A stretch of DNA of 64,000 bases from Monosporascus cannonballus (Eukaryota; Ascomycota; Sordariomycetes; Xylariales), in assembly GCA_004154925.1 (NCBI GenBank), contig QJNS01000076.1, positions 186,001 to 250,000 on the forward strand, given 5' to 3'. The first letter of the stretch is position 1. Every line of letters begins with the position of its first letter. Made by a program: the position numbers and the translations under genes. This document shows, one piece after another, positions 44,766-56,591 of this stretch. The notes under the pieces were generated by a model. The model made no database searches, was not told the DNA's origin, and saw only the letters and a program-made list of their open reading frames with translations.

Positions 44766-47700
44766 GTCTTTTATTTCCATATCGTTTTATACCGTATGCA
44801 TTTTGATTATATTTGCTATTAATTCGAATAAGGAAATATAAAAAATTGGATAAAATTTAATTTTTGGTAAAAACTCTAATTAGAAATTATTTTTTGAGAT
44901 TTTTTTAGCGATTTTATATAGACCGATATATTTAAAATCGAATTTTTTATTAAGTTATTTTGTTTAAATTTTTTTGTAACGAGGAAAACAATTTTTCTTT
45001 TTTCGAAAATTAATCTTTTTAACTTTGTTTAGTTATAATATTTGCTTATTTGATTTTGTACGAATTCCAGTTTTATTTTTATTTCTTAATATAACTATTG
45101 TAATTATTTCGACGTAAATATTATTTTGATATTAATTAAATTATTATTGCGTATTTTTTTGTAAACTTTTCGAATAAAACCAAAATTTACGTTCGTAAAT
45201 ATTATCTTAATATTTTCGTAATAATTAATATTATAAATTAATTAAATAATCGATAACTTTTTAACCTAATTATTTTATTCGTAATTAATATAATATCGTA
45301 AATAAATTTCTAAAGTTTGGTTCATTCGTTTTATTTATTTATCCGTTTATGGTTTAAATACCTTAAATAATTTGTGATTTAAGTTAATTTGTATTATAAG
45401 GCCTTAATAAAATTTTAATACAAATATTAATTCTTTATTTGATATAATTTTTATTAATAATTTATATATGCTAAAAATATATTTAAAGAAAATATAGGTT
45501 AGTTATTCGGCGTTTATATTCTTATAATATGGTAAAAAAATAAGAAAGATTCGTAAATCGATCGACGATTACAAAAATATTATCGTAATATATTCCTATA
45601 ATTAAATCCTTTAATATAAAAAGTTTGGTAATAAAATTAAATATAACGAAATACTATAATCGTTTTATAATTAATAATAGTTATAATTTTCCGTATAATT
45701 TATATCGTTAAACTTTTATTTTAACGTAAACATTATATTGCCGTATAATCTTTTATATTATTAATTTTATTTTGGGAAAAGAATATATGCGTTAAAGTCG
45801 TTTTAAAGTTTTATGGATCCCTGGGTATCCATATAACTGATATTCGTATATTTTTCGTATTAAATCTTTTTGATATTTTTTTAGAACTTGTATCTTATCC
45901 GTTTTTTGGTCTTTTAGAAAACCGTCGTTATATTATTAAATTTTCTGATATATATCGTAAGGTATTACCCGAATTATGGCAATTTGTCGTAAGCGTAAAT
46001 ATTTTTCTATAATAATATCAAAAATTATATACTTAACTTTAATTGATTTTTTTTTCGAAATCTGGTTACCTGCTTAAAGTATTTATTCTGTTATTTTCTA
46101 ATGCTTTTTTATGGATAATAACGAAATCGAAATTCGCCAATTTTTCCGCATATTTTAATTATTATCCTATAAGCTTCCTGGTTATAATAAATCGGGTAAG
46201 ATTTTAATAATCCGTATAAACCTTGACTTGCTGCAAATTTCCCTTTAGGAAATGCCTAAATTCCCAAAATGCCATAATAATGGCCATAAATTCTTTATTT
46301 AAAATGCCATAATTAAATTTAGTTTTTTTTAACTTATACGAAAAAAATGTAATAAGGTGTAATTTACCTTAATTATTTCGTTATCCGATTATTACACTTA
46401 ACGCGTAATTCGAAATATCGGTTTTTAATTTAACGAAACGGTTTGGATCGTATATAATTAGTACTGGTTCGCTGGTAATTGCATTTTTAATACCTTAAAA
46501 TGCTTTTTCCGTATTTGGCGTCTATTTAAATTCTTTTTTTTCGTAAAATTTATTAAAAATATAGTTATCTTATTAAAGTTTCGAATAAATCTTCTGTAAT
46601 AATTAACAAATCCAAAAAATGCCTATATTTTCTTAACCGTTATTAGCGTCTGCCATTTTATAACTGCAGCGATTTTCTTAAAATTTATTTTGATATGTTT
46701 TGGGGTAATAATACGTTCTAAATATTTTACTTCTTATGTATAAAATTAATTTTTTTCTGCATTAACAAATAACTTTACGTTTTATAAAGCTTAAAAAACC
46801 TTATAAACGTATTTTACGAATGTTTTTTCTATTTTTGAAAAAAATAAAAATATCGTTAAAATAATAAACGACGAAAATATTAAGGTATTTTCGTAATACG
46901 TAATTTACTATCCGCTAAAAGGTTATTGGTACGTTTGTAAATTCTATTAATATAACCAAATACTTAAATAATCTGTACTTTATTCTGAAAATTATTTTTC
47001 ATTCGTATCCTTTTTTGATTTTAATAAGGTTTTATCCATTTTTAAGATCGAATACTATGAACTATTTAGTTCCGTAAAATCGGTCTTTTATTTCCGTAAT
47101 TAAAAGTAATGGTGTTCAATTTTTAATTATAATATTATTTAATTATCGATAATTAACTATAAATCGCAATTTCCCGTTTTTCTTAAATACGAAAAACATT
47201 AAATACTCTGCCGGTAACTTCGAAGGTCGAATTTATCCTTTTTATAATCGATCTTCCAGGTATTTTTTAAAAATACGTAACTCGTTTTCATTAAAATTGT
47301 AAATAAGGTAAAACTTTGTCGAAAATCCTTCCTTAAAGATTATCTTATAATTTTATTCGTTATGTTCTAATAATTTTGTGTTAAATTCCTTTTTAAAAAG
47401 CTGTTCATATTTATAGCATTATGGTAACATATTAGTTAGATTTTTTAATTCCTTAAGTTGTTATTCTCGCTATTTTAAATCGTTATTCAATTATTTTAAT
47501 TTCGCTTTAATAAGAACAATAAGACGTCGTATTTTTCTTTAATACCAGTTTTTTTTATGTTTTATTCCTTTAAGTAATAAAATATCTATCGTATTTTTAT
47601 ACCTATATTCGTTACTATTATCGATCGAATATTAAGATTTTAATTTTTTCATTTCTTATCTGTTAATAAAATATAAAGCGAATCTTACCTGGCTAATCCT

Positions 47701-49050
47701 TCCATTAATTAAAACTCCGTATTAACGTATCCATAGTAATCCTATGATCATATCGTAATTCTCGAATAAAACAATATCGAAATTAACCGTTTAATATCGT
47801 CCTTAAATAAAAATTTCGTAGTAATTAATTTCGCATATAACTTTTCTGTTATCGTAAGCGAATTCTTAACTTTCGGCATTCGTCGCTGTATAAGATTTTA
47901 ATTTATATCTCCATAATATTTTAAGCTTATTAATTACGTTTAATATAATATAATTTCTATTTAAAGCTCTGTAATCCACTATTGCAGTATATTAATATAT
48001 TCCAATTCGTATTTCTAAAATAATAAGGTTATTAACGTTTTCTATCGTCGCATTTAAAGCCTTTCTTGGAAATCCCCTTTAACTCCTCTGGGTCTCGTTA
48101 TCCTGCAGCTTTTTTATAGGTAACCTTTTTCTTTTAACTCTTATTCGAATTTATCGAACTTTATTTATATTTCTGTATATAACGCGTTAAGCTATTATAT
48201 TTATCGTTATTATCGGCGTATTATTCCTTCGAACTATATTAATTATTCTTAGTTTTTTTATAATTCTTTTTTTTATTAAGCGAATTATTCTCTTATATTT
48301 ACGATTATATCCCATTATACGTTATTTTGGCTATCGTTCTAAAAATCTCCTATAAATTAACGTATTTTTTAATAGCTTTTTTTTTAAGGATCCGTAATAA
48401 ATATTAATTAAAAATAAAGATCCGTAATAATTTTCTAATAATGCTTTTTTACCGTACGCTAGATCAACTTTTTTTCCGTTTAATAATTGCATTATCCATA
48501 ATAACAAAAGGGGTTTTCCTGCAGGTATTATTTTTTTTTCGGGCCAGCTTTTTGCTTTGGCCAGCTATTAGATATTTTCTAAGGTTATAATTCGAAATTG
48601 TCAATATTATTACTTATTATTTTTATTATGCCCGATACGGTTTGGAAAATCGAATCCCTTATAGTACATACGGGTAATTCGTATATGGATATGTTATTTT
48701 CATTTTTCGTAATTAGGATATTCTTATCGTCGAAAGTATATAACATACATTTTACCGTATCGATCGGGTATTCCGGAACAAAGTTTTTCTGTTTATTCCC
48801 GGTATTCGTATAACCATTTTTGTAACGCCTTTTACTATATTCGCGATACTTATTAAACCAATTTTCTGGTTTTTCGCATTTTTCGTCAAATCTCTTATCG
48901 TAATGGTCTCGATTAGACCTTTTGTCGTAAACCTGATATATACTGGGCTTAAATTATATTAATAATTTTATTATCGTTTTTTTAATTATTCCTGGATTAT
49001 TTTTCCAATATAAGGGTCCAGTTATCTTATTATAGCTTTTTAGGTTTTTT
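44766..49050 (-). pseudogene. pol of element A (protease, RT, RNase H, integrase), inactivated
   Basis: The best anchor is VLRKYLNIFVVYYFNDIFIFFKNRK, with the YxDD box as YFND at 46863-46852 (first Asp GAC to AAC). It is homologous to VLREYLDVFIVYYLDDIFIF in C/B (52664-52720). The integrase core and RNase H lie between this and the chromodomain, with readable fragments only. It is colinear with D segments at 20363-23511, 40948-41423 and 63025-64000. The + strand frame at 48598-48813 is a shadow. Confidence 0.8.
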
Positions 49051-49900
49051 GCATTTATAAGCCTTATATTTCATTTTGCCGCAATTAAAGCATTTAATCT
49101 AGCTCCAATTCTGTTTGTGGGTAACGCCGAATTTCATAAATCCTGGCGTCGTTCCGTAAAAAATAAAAAATATATTTTTTTTCTCCTAGTTAAACTTATT
49201 ATATCCCGAACGTAAAATATATTATCATTTTTTTTCCTATCGTTTTTCAAACTGTTAATTATTAATTTTAATTACTTTTATAATATACCGATTTAAGGTA
49301 ACTAATTGCTTAATCCGAATAATCATATTTTTTATATTATCTTTTAGCCCTTTGTAAAATATGTCGATAAAGGCGTTAGCTTTATTATTTCCCTATCCTA
49401 CCTTAATTGCAAAACTTTTGAAAATTACGGCATACTTGGATGCAGGTTTTTTCTGTCGGAATTATAAAAGTTATTAAGCCGTTAATCGTTTTTTATCCGG
49501 ATTGCCGAAATTATTACGTATTTTATTTTCGAAATTAATATAAGTTGAAAAAATCTTATTTATAAAATCCTTTTTATATGCTTTTTTATTTCCAGGAAAT
49601 TTCTTATAATAAGTTTAAATTAATTAACCGTATTTCCTATTAGGTACGTTTTTATTAAATAAAACCATATCCGCTAGGTTATTAAGATTTAAAAAAATAA
49701 GGGTAAATTTATGCCTAAATTAAAAAGGTTTAAAAGTTGTTTTTTCTATTATAAAGTTCTGGTTTTTTCGGCTTTATGCGAACGAAAAAGGGTTAGGTAG
49801 GTGGCGTAGCCTTAAGCTGTCGAACTTCTTTCTTTAACTTCCGAATTCGAGCCTAAAACTGTTAAATAAGGGTTTTCTAAATGCTGGTCGATATTTTAAC
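49051..49900 (-). pseudogene. gag of element A with zinc knuckle, inactivated
   Basis: At 49092-49051 the minus strand reads CFNCGKMKYKAYKC: CX2CX4HX4C with His read as Tyr and three Cys kept. Upstream the gag body is poorly readable. Just inside the 5' LTR the leader GTTCTTATTTAATAATACCG matches the internal start of B, C and F (TTTTATTTAGTAATAC). Confidence 0.75.
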
Positions 49901-49947
49901 AATATCAAATATTATTTAGAATCTAACGGTATTATTAAATAAGAACT

Positions 49948-50366
49948 TGTAACGTATAACGGCTAAACGGTTTAATTAATTATTAAACTGTAAGTCGACG
50001 GGTTTATGTTAATAGGAATATTATAGGAATCTGAACAATAAATATAGTAACGTATTACGTTTCGTAATACCAAAGGTACCTTAAGTAACGAGGTTATAAT
50101 GCAAATATTTGGTATTAATAAGTATTGCAAGCTAAAATTATCTAAACTATGGAATTAATAAGCGTATATATTTTTCTCCTTTAGCTGGATTACCGTCAGT
50201 GAATTGGTGATCCGGCTTATTGGCTCACCACCAATAAGTTGGTGATCCGGCTCACTGGCTTACCACCAGTGAGTTGGTGATCCATCACGTAACCTGATCC
50301 ACATAGTTTTCTTGGCCTTCTTCGTTGCGACCGTTTTTAAAGGCCGTGGTTTGTTAGGTCGTAACA
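49948..50366 (-). repeat. A 5' LTR
   Basis: 419 bp, TGTAACGTATAACGGC...GGTCGTAACA, with three 35-bp repeats from about 50192 to 50285. It is less RIP-altered in the repeat block (GGTGATCCGGCTCACTGGC) than the 3' LTR. It is followed by TSD GGAAA. Confidence 0.9.
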
Positions 50367-50371
50367 GGAAA

Positions 50372-50590
50372 GAATAACAATAAACCCCGATATACGGCTA
50401 ATATCAGCGCTTTTCGACGCAATAATACTTTTTATGATGCGGAACTAGAATTTATAAAGCTGGGGGCTATTTATAAGAAGAATTAAAGCTAAATTAAATA
50501 TTTTAATTGTAATAAGATGGAATATAAGACAGCGTAATATAAGGTACTTAAAAAACCTCGTTAGGACAATTAAAAACCCGTACCCGAGGG
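50372..50590 (+). pseudogene. gag of element C/B, part 2, with zinc knuckle
   Basis: It resumes the frame broken at 43585. At 50499-50540 it reads YFNCNKMEYKTA*Y, a CX2CX4HX4C knuckle with one Cys kept, two Cys and the His read as Tyr, and Gln read as a stop. It is followed by LKKPR, also present in F (37432-37446). Confidence 0.8.
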
Positions 50591-52190
50591 ATAATCCAGA
50601 GAAATCAAAAGAACAAAAGCAAACTTATTAACATAATTCGGCCTAAATACGTACCGGGCCCATTACAGCGAAAAGTCTAACAAGGGATACGAAAAGCTAA
50701 AAAATTAATTTGATACACATCGCGATTATAATAAAAAAATCACGAAATAATTACGGGAACACTAGGACTACACGGAAAAAATCTATCCTAGAACACTTAA
50801 TCGGTACGGCAGAAAGTACGCTATATATTGTCGACAACGAGAACATCCTAATTATAAAAAATGAAAATAATATACCTATAAAAGATTATTTATATATATT
50901 ATAAAGGATTCGTTTTTCTAAACCGAACCGGAAATAATAAAAATAATAAATAATACTATTAGCATTTATAATTTATAATCTTAAGAAATAATATATATTA
51001 ATTAACTTAGGCACAAAGCTGGCCAGAAAAAAAGAAATATTTGCCAAAAACCTTTTCTGTTATTACGAATAATATAATTACCAAACGAAAAAGGAGTTAA
51101 TTTAATATACCGTAAAAAGCACTGCTAAAAAGCTATTATAAATCTTTATTTTCAATTAATATTTATTACGGACTTTAACAAAAAAAGGTTTATTAAACAA
51201 AAAATTCGTTAGTTTACGGGCGACCTTTAAAACGACAGTTAATACGGCATATAATAAGATGCGGTCGAAACTATAAAAAACAATTTATTTAATGGAAAAA
51301 GAAATTATAACAGAATTAAAAACAATTAATATAGCTCTAAGAAATAATATATCGATAATAACGACAAATACAATAATTTAATACGTTATATATCGAAATA
51401 TAGATAAAGTTCGATAAATTCGAAAAGGAGTTAAAAGAAAAAGATTATTTATAAGAAAGTCGCAAAATAACAAATTCTCGAAAAATTAAAAAAGTCTCAC
51501 AAAAAGCTTTAAACGCGACGATAAAAGTTATAAATAATCTTATCACCTTGGGTATACGAATTAGAACGTATTAATATATTATAATAGTAAATTACGAAGC
51601 TTTGAGCAGAAATTATATTGCACCGGATATGGTTAATAGGTCTAGATTGCTATGGAGATATAAGTTAAAACCTTATATAGCAACGAACGCCGAAGATTAG
51701 GAATTCGCTTACAATAACGAAAAAATTATACATAAAATTAATTATTTCGAGGTTTTTTATCCAAGGACGATTCTAGATAATTAATTTCGATATCGTATTA
51801 TTTAAGAAATACGATACGATGTTAAAATTATTATAAATACGCTAACATGGAGTTTTAATTAACGGAGGAATTAGCTAGATAAAGTTTATTTTATTCTCTG
51901 TTAACAAATAAAAGAAAAATATAAAATCTTAATATTCGATCGAAAATAGCGACGAATATAAGCATAAGAGCACGATAAAAACCTTATCACCTAAAGGAAT
52001 AAGATATAAGAAAAAGAATGAATATCAGAGAAAAATACGACGCATCGTTAATATTATCTGAATAAAATTAAAACAATTAAATACCGATTTAGATCAATAG
52101 CTCTAAAAGTCAGACAATTTAATTAATATATTATTGTAATACTACCGATATAAGCAGTTTTTTAAAAAGGAGCTCGATATGAAATTACCA
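50590..52190 (+). pseudogene. Protease region of element C/B, unreadable
   Basis: It lies between the gag knuckle and reverse transcriptase, where protease is expected. The + strand frame 50710-50904 (64 codons, with IAIIIKKSRNNYGNTRTTRKK) is one of the few open stretches and may be the gag C-terminus. I could not place the DTG active site. Confidence 0.4.
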
Positions 52191-53050
52191 GAACACAGCA
52201 AGTAAAATTATGAAATAGTTCTTAAAGAAGATTTTTTGACAAAATTCTACCCTATCTAACGGAAATAAGTTGCGCATTCTCAAAGAATACCTGGAAGATC
52301 AGTTACAAAAGAGATAGATTCGACCTTTAAAGTCATCGATAAGGTATCCTATATTCCTATATTCTTCGTACCTAAAAAAAATCGGAAATTATGACTTGTA
52401 ATAAATTATTATTAACTTAACGACGTTATTATCAAAAATCGAATATTATTATCTCTGAATACAGAAATAAAATACTGACTTTACGAAGGTAAATAGTTTA
52501 CCGCATTCGACCTTTAAATTAAGTGCAACCTTATCCGAATCAAAAAGAAATACATATAGAAAACAACCTTTAAAACAAAATACGAATTGTTTAAGTATTT
52601 GGTTGTACCAATAGAACTTACGAATATATCAGCAACTTTTCAACAAGTGGTTAACCATGTACTACGAGAATACCTCGATGTTTTTATCGTTTATTATCTC
52701 GACGACATTTTTATCTTTTTTAAAAACGAAGTAACACATATAGAATACCTTTATAAAGTTGTTTAAGCTTTACAGAACGCAAAGTTATTTATTAATGCGG
52801 AAAAAAGTTAGTTTTACGTATAAAAAGTACAATATTTAAAACATATTATTATCTTAGGATATATAAGGATAGATTTCAAAAAAATTGCTGCAGTTATAAA
52901 ATAACAATCGTTAACGATAATCAAAGAAATACAGGCATTTCTTAGATTTGTTAATTATTACAAGAAGCTTATTCGGAACTTTAGCAAAATAGCCATACTT
53001 TTGATTAACTTTACGGGAAAAAAAAGAGTTTAAATGGATGTCAAAAACAA
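52190..53050 (+). pseudogene. Reverse transcriptase of element C/B, catalytic box intact
   Basis: Blocks in order: SYIPIFFVPKKNRKL*LVINY, FTAFDL*IKCNLIRI, TTFKTKYELFKYLVVPIELTN, ATFQQVVNHVLREYLDVFIVYYLDDIFIF, then FLRFVNYYKKLIRNFSKIA. The YLDD box (52695-52706) keeps both catalytic Asp, and the stop-free run around it exceeds 60 codons. This makes it the best-preserved polymerase in the window. Stops elsewhere (TAA for CAA, TAG for TGG) still kill the gene. Confidence 0.9.
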
Positions 53051-53530
53051 AAAAAAACATTCTAGAAGATTAAGAACGTAATTATTAACGAACTAATACT
53101 AATTATATATGATCCAAATCGTTTCGTTAAGCTAAAAACCGATAATTCGGATTACGTATTAAGCGTAATAATTGGATAACGCGATAATTAAAGCAAATTA
53201 TATCCTATTGTATTTTTTATATAAATTAAAAGAAGCCGAACTTAATTACGATATTCTAGAAAAGGAATTTATGGCTATTATTATTGCTTTTCGAAAATTT
53301 AAGTATTTTTTAAAGGAAAACTTATATTAAGTAAAGGTGTGTACGGATTATCAAAGTCTTACTCGTTTTATTGCAACTGAAAAATTTATAAGGCGATAAT
53401 TAAGATATATAGAAAAATTGACAAATTTCGATTTCGTTATTATCTACAAGAAAAGTTCCGAGAACGGCAAAGTAGATGCTTTAAGCAAACGACCAGATCT
53501 CGAAAGAAAATTAGTTAAAATTAGCTATAT
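53050..53530 (+). pseudogene. RNase H domain of element C/B, inactivated
   Basis: Readable: KEAELNYDILEKEFMAIIIAFRKFKYFLKE (ELNYxxxEKExLAI... block), VCTDYQSLTRFIATEK (xTDHxxLxxF) and NFDFVIIYKKSSENGKVDALSKRPD (FxIxYRPGxxNxKADALSRRPD). The catalytic Glu and the last two Asp are kept. It cleaves the RNA strand during reverse transcription. Confidence 0.85.
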
Positions 53531-53539
53531 AATCTTTGA

Positions 53540-54800
53540 TATGATCACAGAAAGATATTTACGCTTATAACAGATTACGATAATTCGAGTAATGCTTTTT
53601 AACATGTATTAGAAAATCTATCAATATAACGACGGTTTCCCAGACTAAAAAACGAGCAAAATAGAGGTTTTAAAAGAATATCAGAAAGATTTAGTACGAA
53701 ATATATATAAATATCAGCTATATAAATATTCAAAAATCTACAAAACTCTAAAACGGCTTTAACACATATATTCCTTTTTTAAAATAAAATTAATAATACA
53801 AAAATTTAAATAATAATGCAATATTTGCGCCAAAGTAAAGGTTTAACGATATAAGCTATATAGAAAATTATAACTATTACCAATCGCAAAATAACTATGA
53901 TATTTAATTATATTCGATTTTATTATCAAACTTCTTATATCGAAAAATCACGTTACAAAAATATATTACGATAGCATTTTCGTAGTTGTTGATTGATTTA
54001 CGAAACTTTCTTATATTCTATTATATTATAAGAAAAAAAACGTCGAACGAATGGTATATATTTTTTAGATGTATTTTTAGCATACATAAATTATTAATAG
54101 AAATTATTTTAAACAAAGCATTAATATTCGCATCTAAATTTTCGCAAGGTCTTATAACATAAATCGACCTAAATTATAAATTGTTTAACATTTTTAAACC
54201 TTAAACAAATAAATAAGTAAAACGGATAAATTAGGTCTTGAAAATATTTTTCCAATGGTTTATTAATTACGAACAAAATAATTAAATTAAAAAATTACAA
54301 GTTATATAACTGGTCTATAATATTAGCTATTACAAAATTATCAAAATAATATCTGCAAACGTTAATTTTGAATTTATTCTCAAAGTTTATAAATAAATAC
54401 GCGATAACGATCTAATTAATATCAAAGCAATTTTTATATTAAAATAATTACAATAATGGTATTAAAAAAGCTAGAATTCGAACGAAATCAAATAAATATA
54501 TATTATAATTTAAAAAAGTTAAAAAGAGTAACTTTCGAAAAGAATTGATTTACTTTGTTACAAAAATTATTTACATAAAAAACTTAATAAAACCTCTATT
54601 TTAAATATATCGGTTTTTGTAAAGTTACTAAGAAAATTTCAAAAAATAATTATTACTTAAAATCTTTAATAAAAATTAAATTTTATGTAAGTTTTCATAT
54701 TTTTACAAATTAACAACGGATATAATCAAAAAATATACGGCATATAATAACGTAAAAAAAAATATAACATAATATACGAAATAAAAAAATTATTCGATAT
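53540..54800 (+). pseudogene. Integrase of element C/B, inactivated
   Basis: The zinc-finger end reads CNICAKVKV (about 53815-53845), followed by KL*LLPIAK*L*YLIIFDFIIKLLISKNHVTKIYYDSIFVVVD*FTKLSYI. This matches the chromoviral core start PLPxPxxPWxxISxDFIxxLPxSxxxxxxYDSIxVxVDRxTKxxHF. Both core Asp positions (IFDF and VVVD) are legible; the catalytic Glu further on is not certain. The C-terminal part is strongly mutated. Confidence 0.8.
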
Positions 54801-54801
54801 A

Positions 54802-54945
54802 AAAAAAGAAAGTAAATTTACCTAGTATCTGATTAAATGAAAAAAGTACCCAAATTTCGATAACACCTAGAAACTCGCCAAAAACCTAATCGGCATCCAA
54901 CGCTTATTAAAAAAATTTTACCAGCAACGACGGAAGCGCCCCAGT
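54802..54945 (+). pseudogene. Chromodomain of element C/B, two Trp codons lost
   Basis: The frame reads KESKFT*YLIK*KKYPNFDNT*KLAKNLIGIQRLLKKFYQQRRKRP, the standard order YLVKWKGYPxxxNTWEP...A..LI..FY. Both TGG codons are stops (TGA, TAG) and GG is AA. It aligns with the chromodomain of A at 44765-44590. It would target new insertions to heterochromatin. Confidence 0.85.
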
Positions 54946-55577
54946 TAACGGCCGATTAATCAATAGTATCCACCTCGGACTAGCCGGCCGAAAGTACGAT
55001 CTGTGTTAACGTAGCGGTTATAATAGTACCCTTCAGCTGTTTTTGCTTTTGGCGCTCCTATTTCTCCAATTTGTCTAACAACTAAAGCTCTTATTGTACC
55101 ATAATACCGCTTTTCGAACGAACCAGCGCCTTTTACTTACGCAAACGAATAAAACGAAAAAAAAATTCGTTTATCTTTTTCTAGTAATAACGTTAAGCCT
55201 TAAGATAAAGCTATTAAAACTTTAATAACCGCTTTTTAATAAACGCTTTTTCGCATTTCAAACGTTAATACTTTCGACGAATATTTTGCAAAAAAAAAAA
55301 AAAAAAGTACGTCAGTACTATCGTCAAATCGATTTCGATTAATATACTTTTTATATTTTAAAATATTTTTAATATTTTATACTTATTATTTTTCGAAAGA
55401 TAATAAAAATAAAACATAATTTCGTACTCGAATTCGTCGAAAGCCTTTACGAAATTAACGCAACAAACAGTTGAAAAACGAGGAATACGACGAGTTTTAG
55501 AAATACGAAACGACATATTCAAAGACGAAAAAATAAAAGATTACTTAATAAATAAGAAAAAAGAAAAAGAAATCTTA
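54946..55577. other. C/B 3' untranslated segment
   Basis: Moderately AT-rich. After a few further readable codons (PAES...) no motif is seen on either strand. A short A-run lies near 55290-55305. It continues to the 119-bp insertion and the PPT (GGAAAGGGGAAATCG, about 55716-55730). Confidence 0.45.
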
Positions 55578-55696
55578 TGTGACATAACGAGGATATAACG
55601 CTAGTTACAATACCAAAAGATCAGCAATTCCAAACCTCAATTGGGGCTTGGACACCCTAATCCATCTTATAAGGACTAGCTGTGCATATCATCACA
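55578..55696. mobile_element. 119-bp TG...CA mini-element, copy 2
   Basis: Same length and orientation as 41912-42030 and colinear throughout. It begins TGTGACATAACGAGG and ends ATATCATCACA. It is flanked by TCTTA (55573-55577) and TTTTA (55697-55701), a 5-bp TSD with one C/T change. Element A shows the empty site (GAAATCTTAAAGAAAAG at about 44033 on the minus strand). The central palindrome is imperfect here (CCAAACCTCAATTGGGGCTTGG). Confidence 0.75.
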
Positions 55697-55730
55697 TTTT
55701 AAAGGCAAAACCTTTGGAAAGGGGAAATCG

Positions 55731-55897
55731 TATTACAACCTAATAGGTTACGGTCTCAAGAAACGGTTAAACGAGAATAATACGAATCACTTCTTGGATT
55801 ACGTAACGAATAATTACTGCCAAGCCAGTAATTATTAATGATTAATGGTAATCTAAAGGGATTATAATTATTACCCGATACGTAATTATAAATAATC
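55731..55897 (+). repeat. C 3' LTR, left part
   Basis: It starts TATTACAACCTAATAGG after the PPT and matches the C 5' LTR (GCCAGTAATTATTAATGATTAATGG). It is interrupted at TAATC by element E and continues at 62812. The total length without E is 380 bp. Confidence 0.85.
55893..55897. repeat. Left TSD of element E (TAATC)
   Basis: TAATC at 55893-55897 and TAATT at 62807-62811 differ by one C/T. The C 5' LTR has the empty site (ACAAATAATCGAAC at 41582-41595). Confidence 0.8.
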
Positions 55898-56083
55898 TGT
55901 AAAAGGTTTCACTTAACCGGTCTGCAATCAGTTGCTAATAAGAATTTATTTTCTAGCTAAAGAGAAAAAAAAAGGAAGATGAAAATACAGTTATATATTC
56001 GCATATAAGGCGCTGCGCTAATGCTGCTTAGTACCGGCGTTAATTCGGTGCTCCATAATAAGGCTCCATATAGCCCTATTATA
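55898..56083 (-). repeat. E 3' LTR
   Basis: 186 bp, TGTAAAAGGTTTCAC...GCCCTATTATA, the reverse complement of the G LTR. It keeps GGCGCTGCGCTAATGCTGC, showing little RIP in the centre. Confidence 0.9.
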
Positions 56084-56334
56084 TTACCCCTTACCTTTCC
56101 CAACAAGGGTTAATTTATTGTAAAATCAATAATCGCGTTAATTTTTAACTTTTAATTTGTCCGAGATTCGGGAATTTATTAATTTCCGAATTAAGTTTAA
56201 CTTAGGTGGCTAACTATGGGCTAATTATGCGCTAAATAGGTTTATATATAAAAACGTATTTACGTTCTTATTTATTTTAAGTTTTTTTCTTATAATAATA
56301 ATTTAATTCCGTAAGTTAATTTTTATTAATATTT

Positions 56335-56591
56335 ATAATAACGTTTTTATACAATATTCCGTAACGGTTTAAAAATTAATTAATACGTTATAACGCCGCG
56401 AAAATACCTTACAAAAAAAACGTTCCTACGGTTTCGGGCCCTTTTAATAAATCGGAATCCGTTAAAGTTTTTTATACGTTACGTATTTGCGTCGCCTTAA
56501 ACGAATACCCCGCCCGTATTTATAATATGCCTTATTTTATTTATATAATTCGTTTTGCTAAAAACCCGGATATATTTTATTTAAATTAATA
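56335..56591 (+). pseudogene. Antisense reading frame downstream of pol in element E
   Basis: The counterpart of 30684-30430 in G, on the strand opposite E pol. The frame reads ITFLYNIP, KKNVPTVSGPFNKSESVKVF, TLRICVALNEYPARIYN, FAKNPDIFYLN. The start codon is ATA here (ATG in G), and two RIP-type stops fall at the same places as in G. Conservation of the frame in both copies supports a genuine gene of unknown function. Confidence 0.55.

Larger units (their letters stand above)
43586..50366 (-). mobile_element. Chromovirus A, complete, minus strand, inactivated
   Basis: 6,781 bp with LTRs 43586-43997 and 49948-50366 and TSD GGAAA, inserted in the gag of C/B in opposite orientation. Reading leftwards: leader and gag (about 49900-48950, zinc knuckle 49092-49051), reverse transcriptase (box at 46863-46852), integrase, chromodomain (44765-44590), PPT (44013-43998). 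It belongs to the same family as C/B, D and F, but its pol is clearly mutated and non-functional. Confidence 0.9.
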
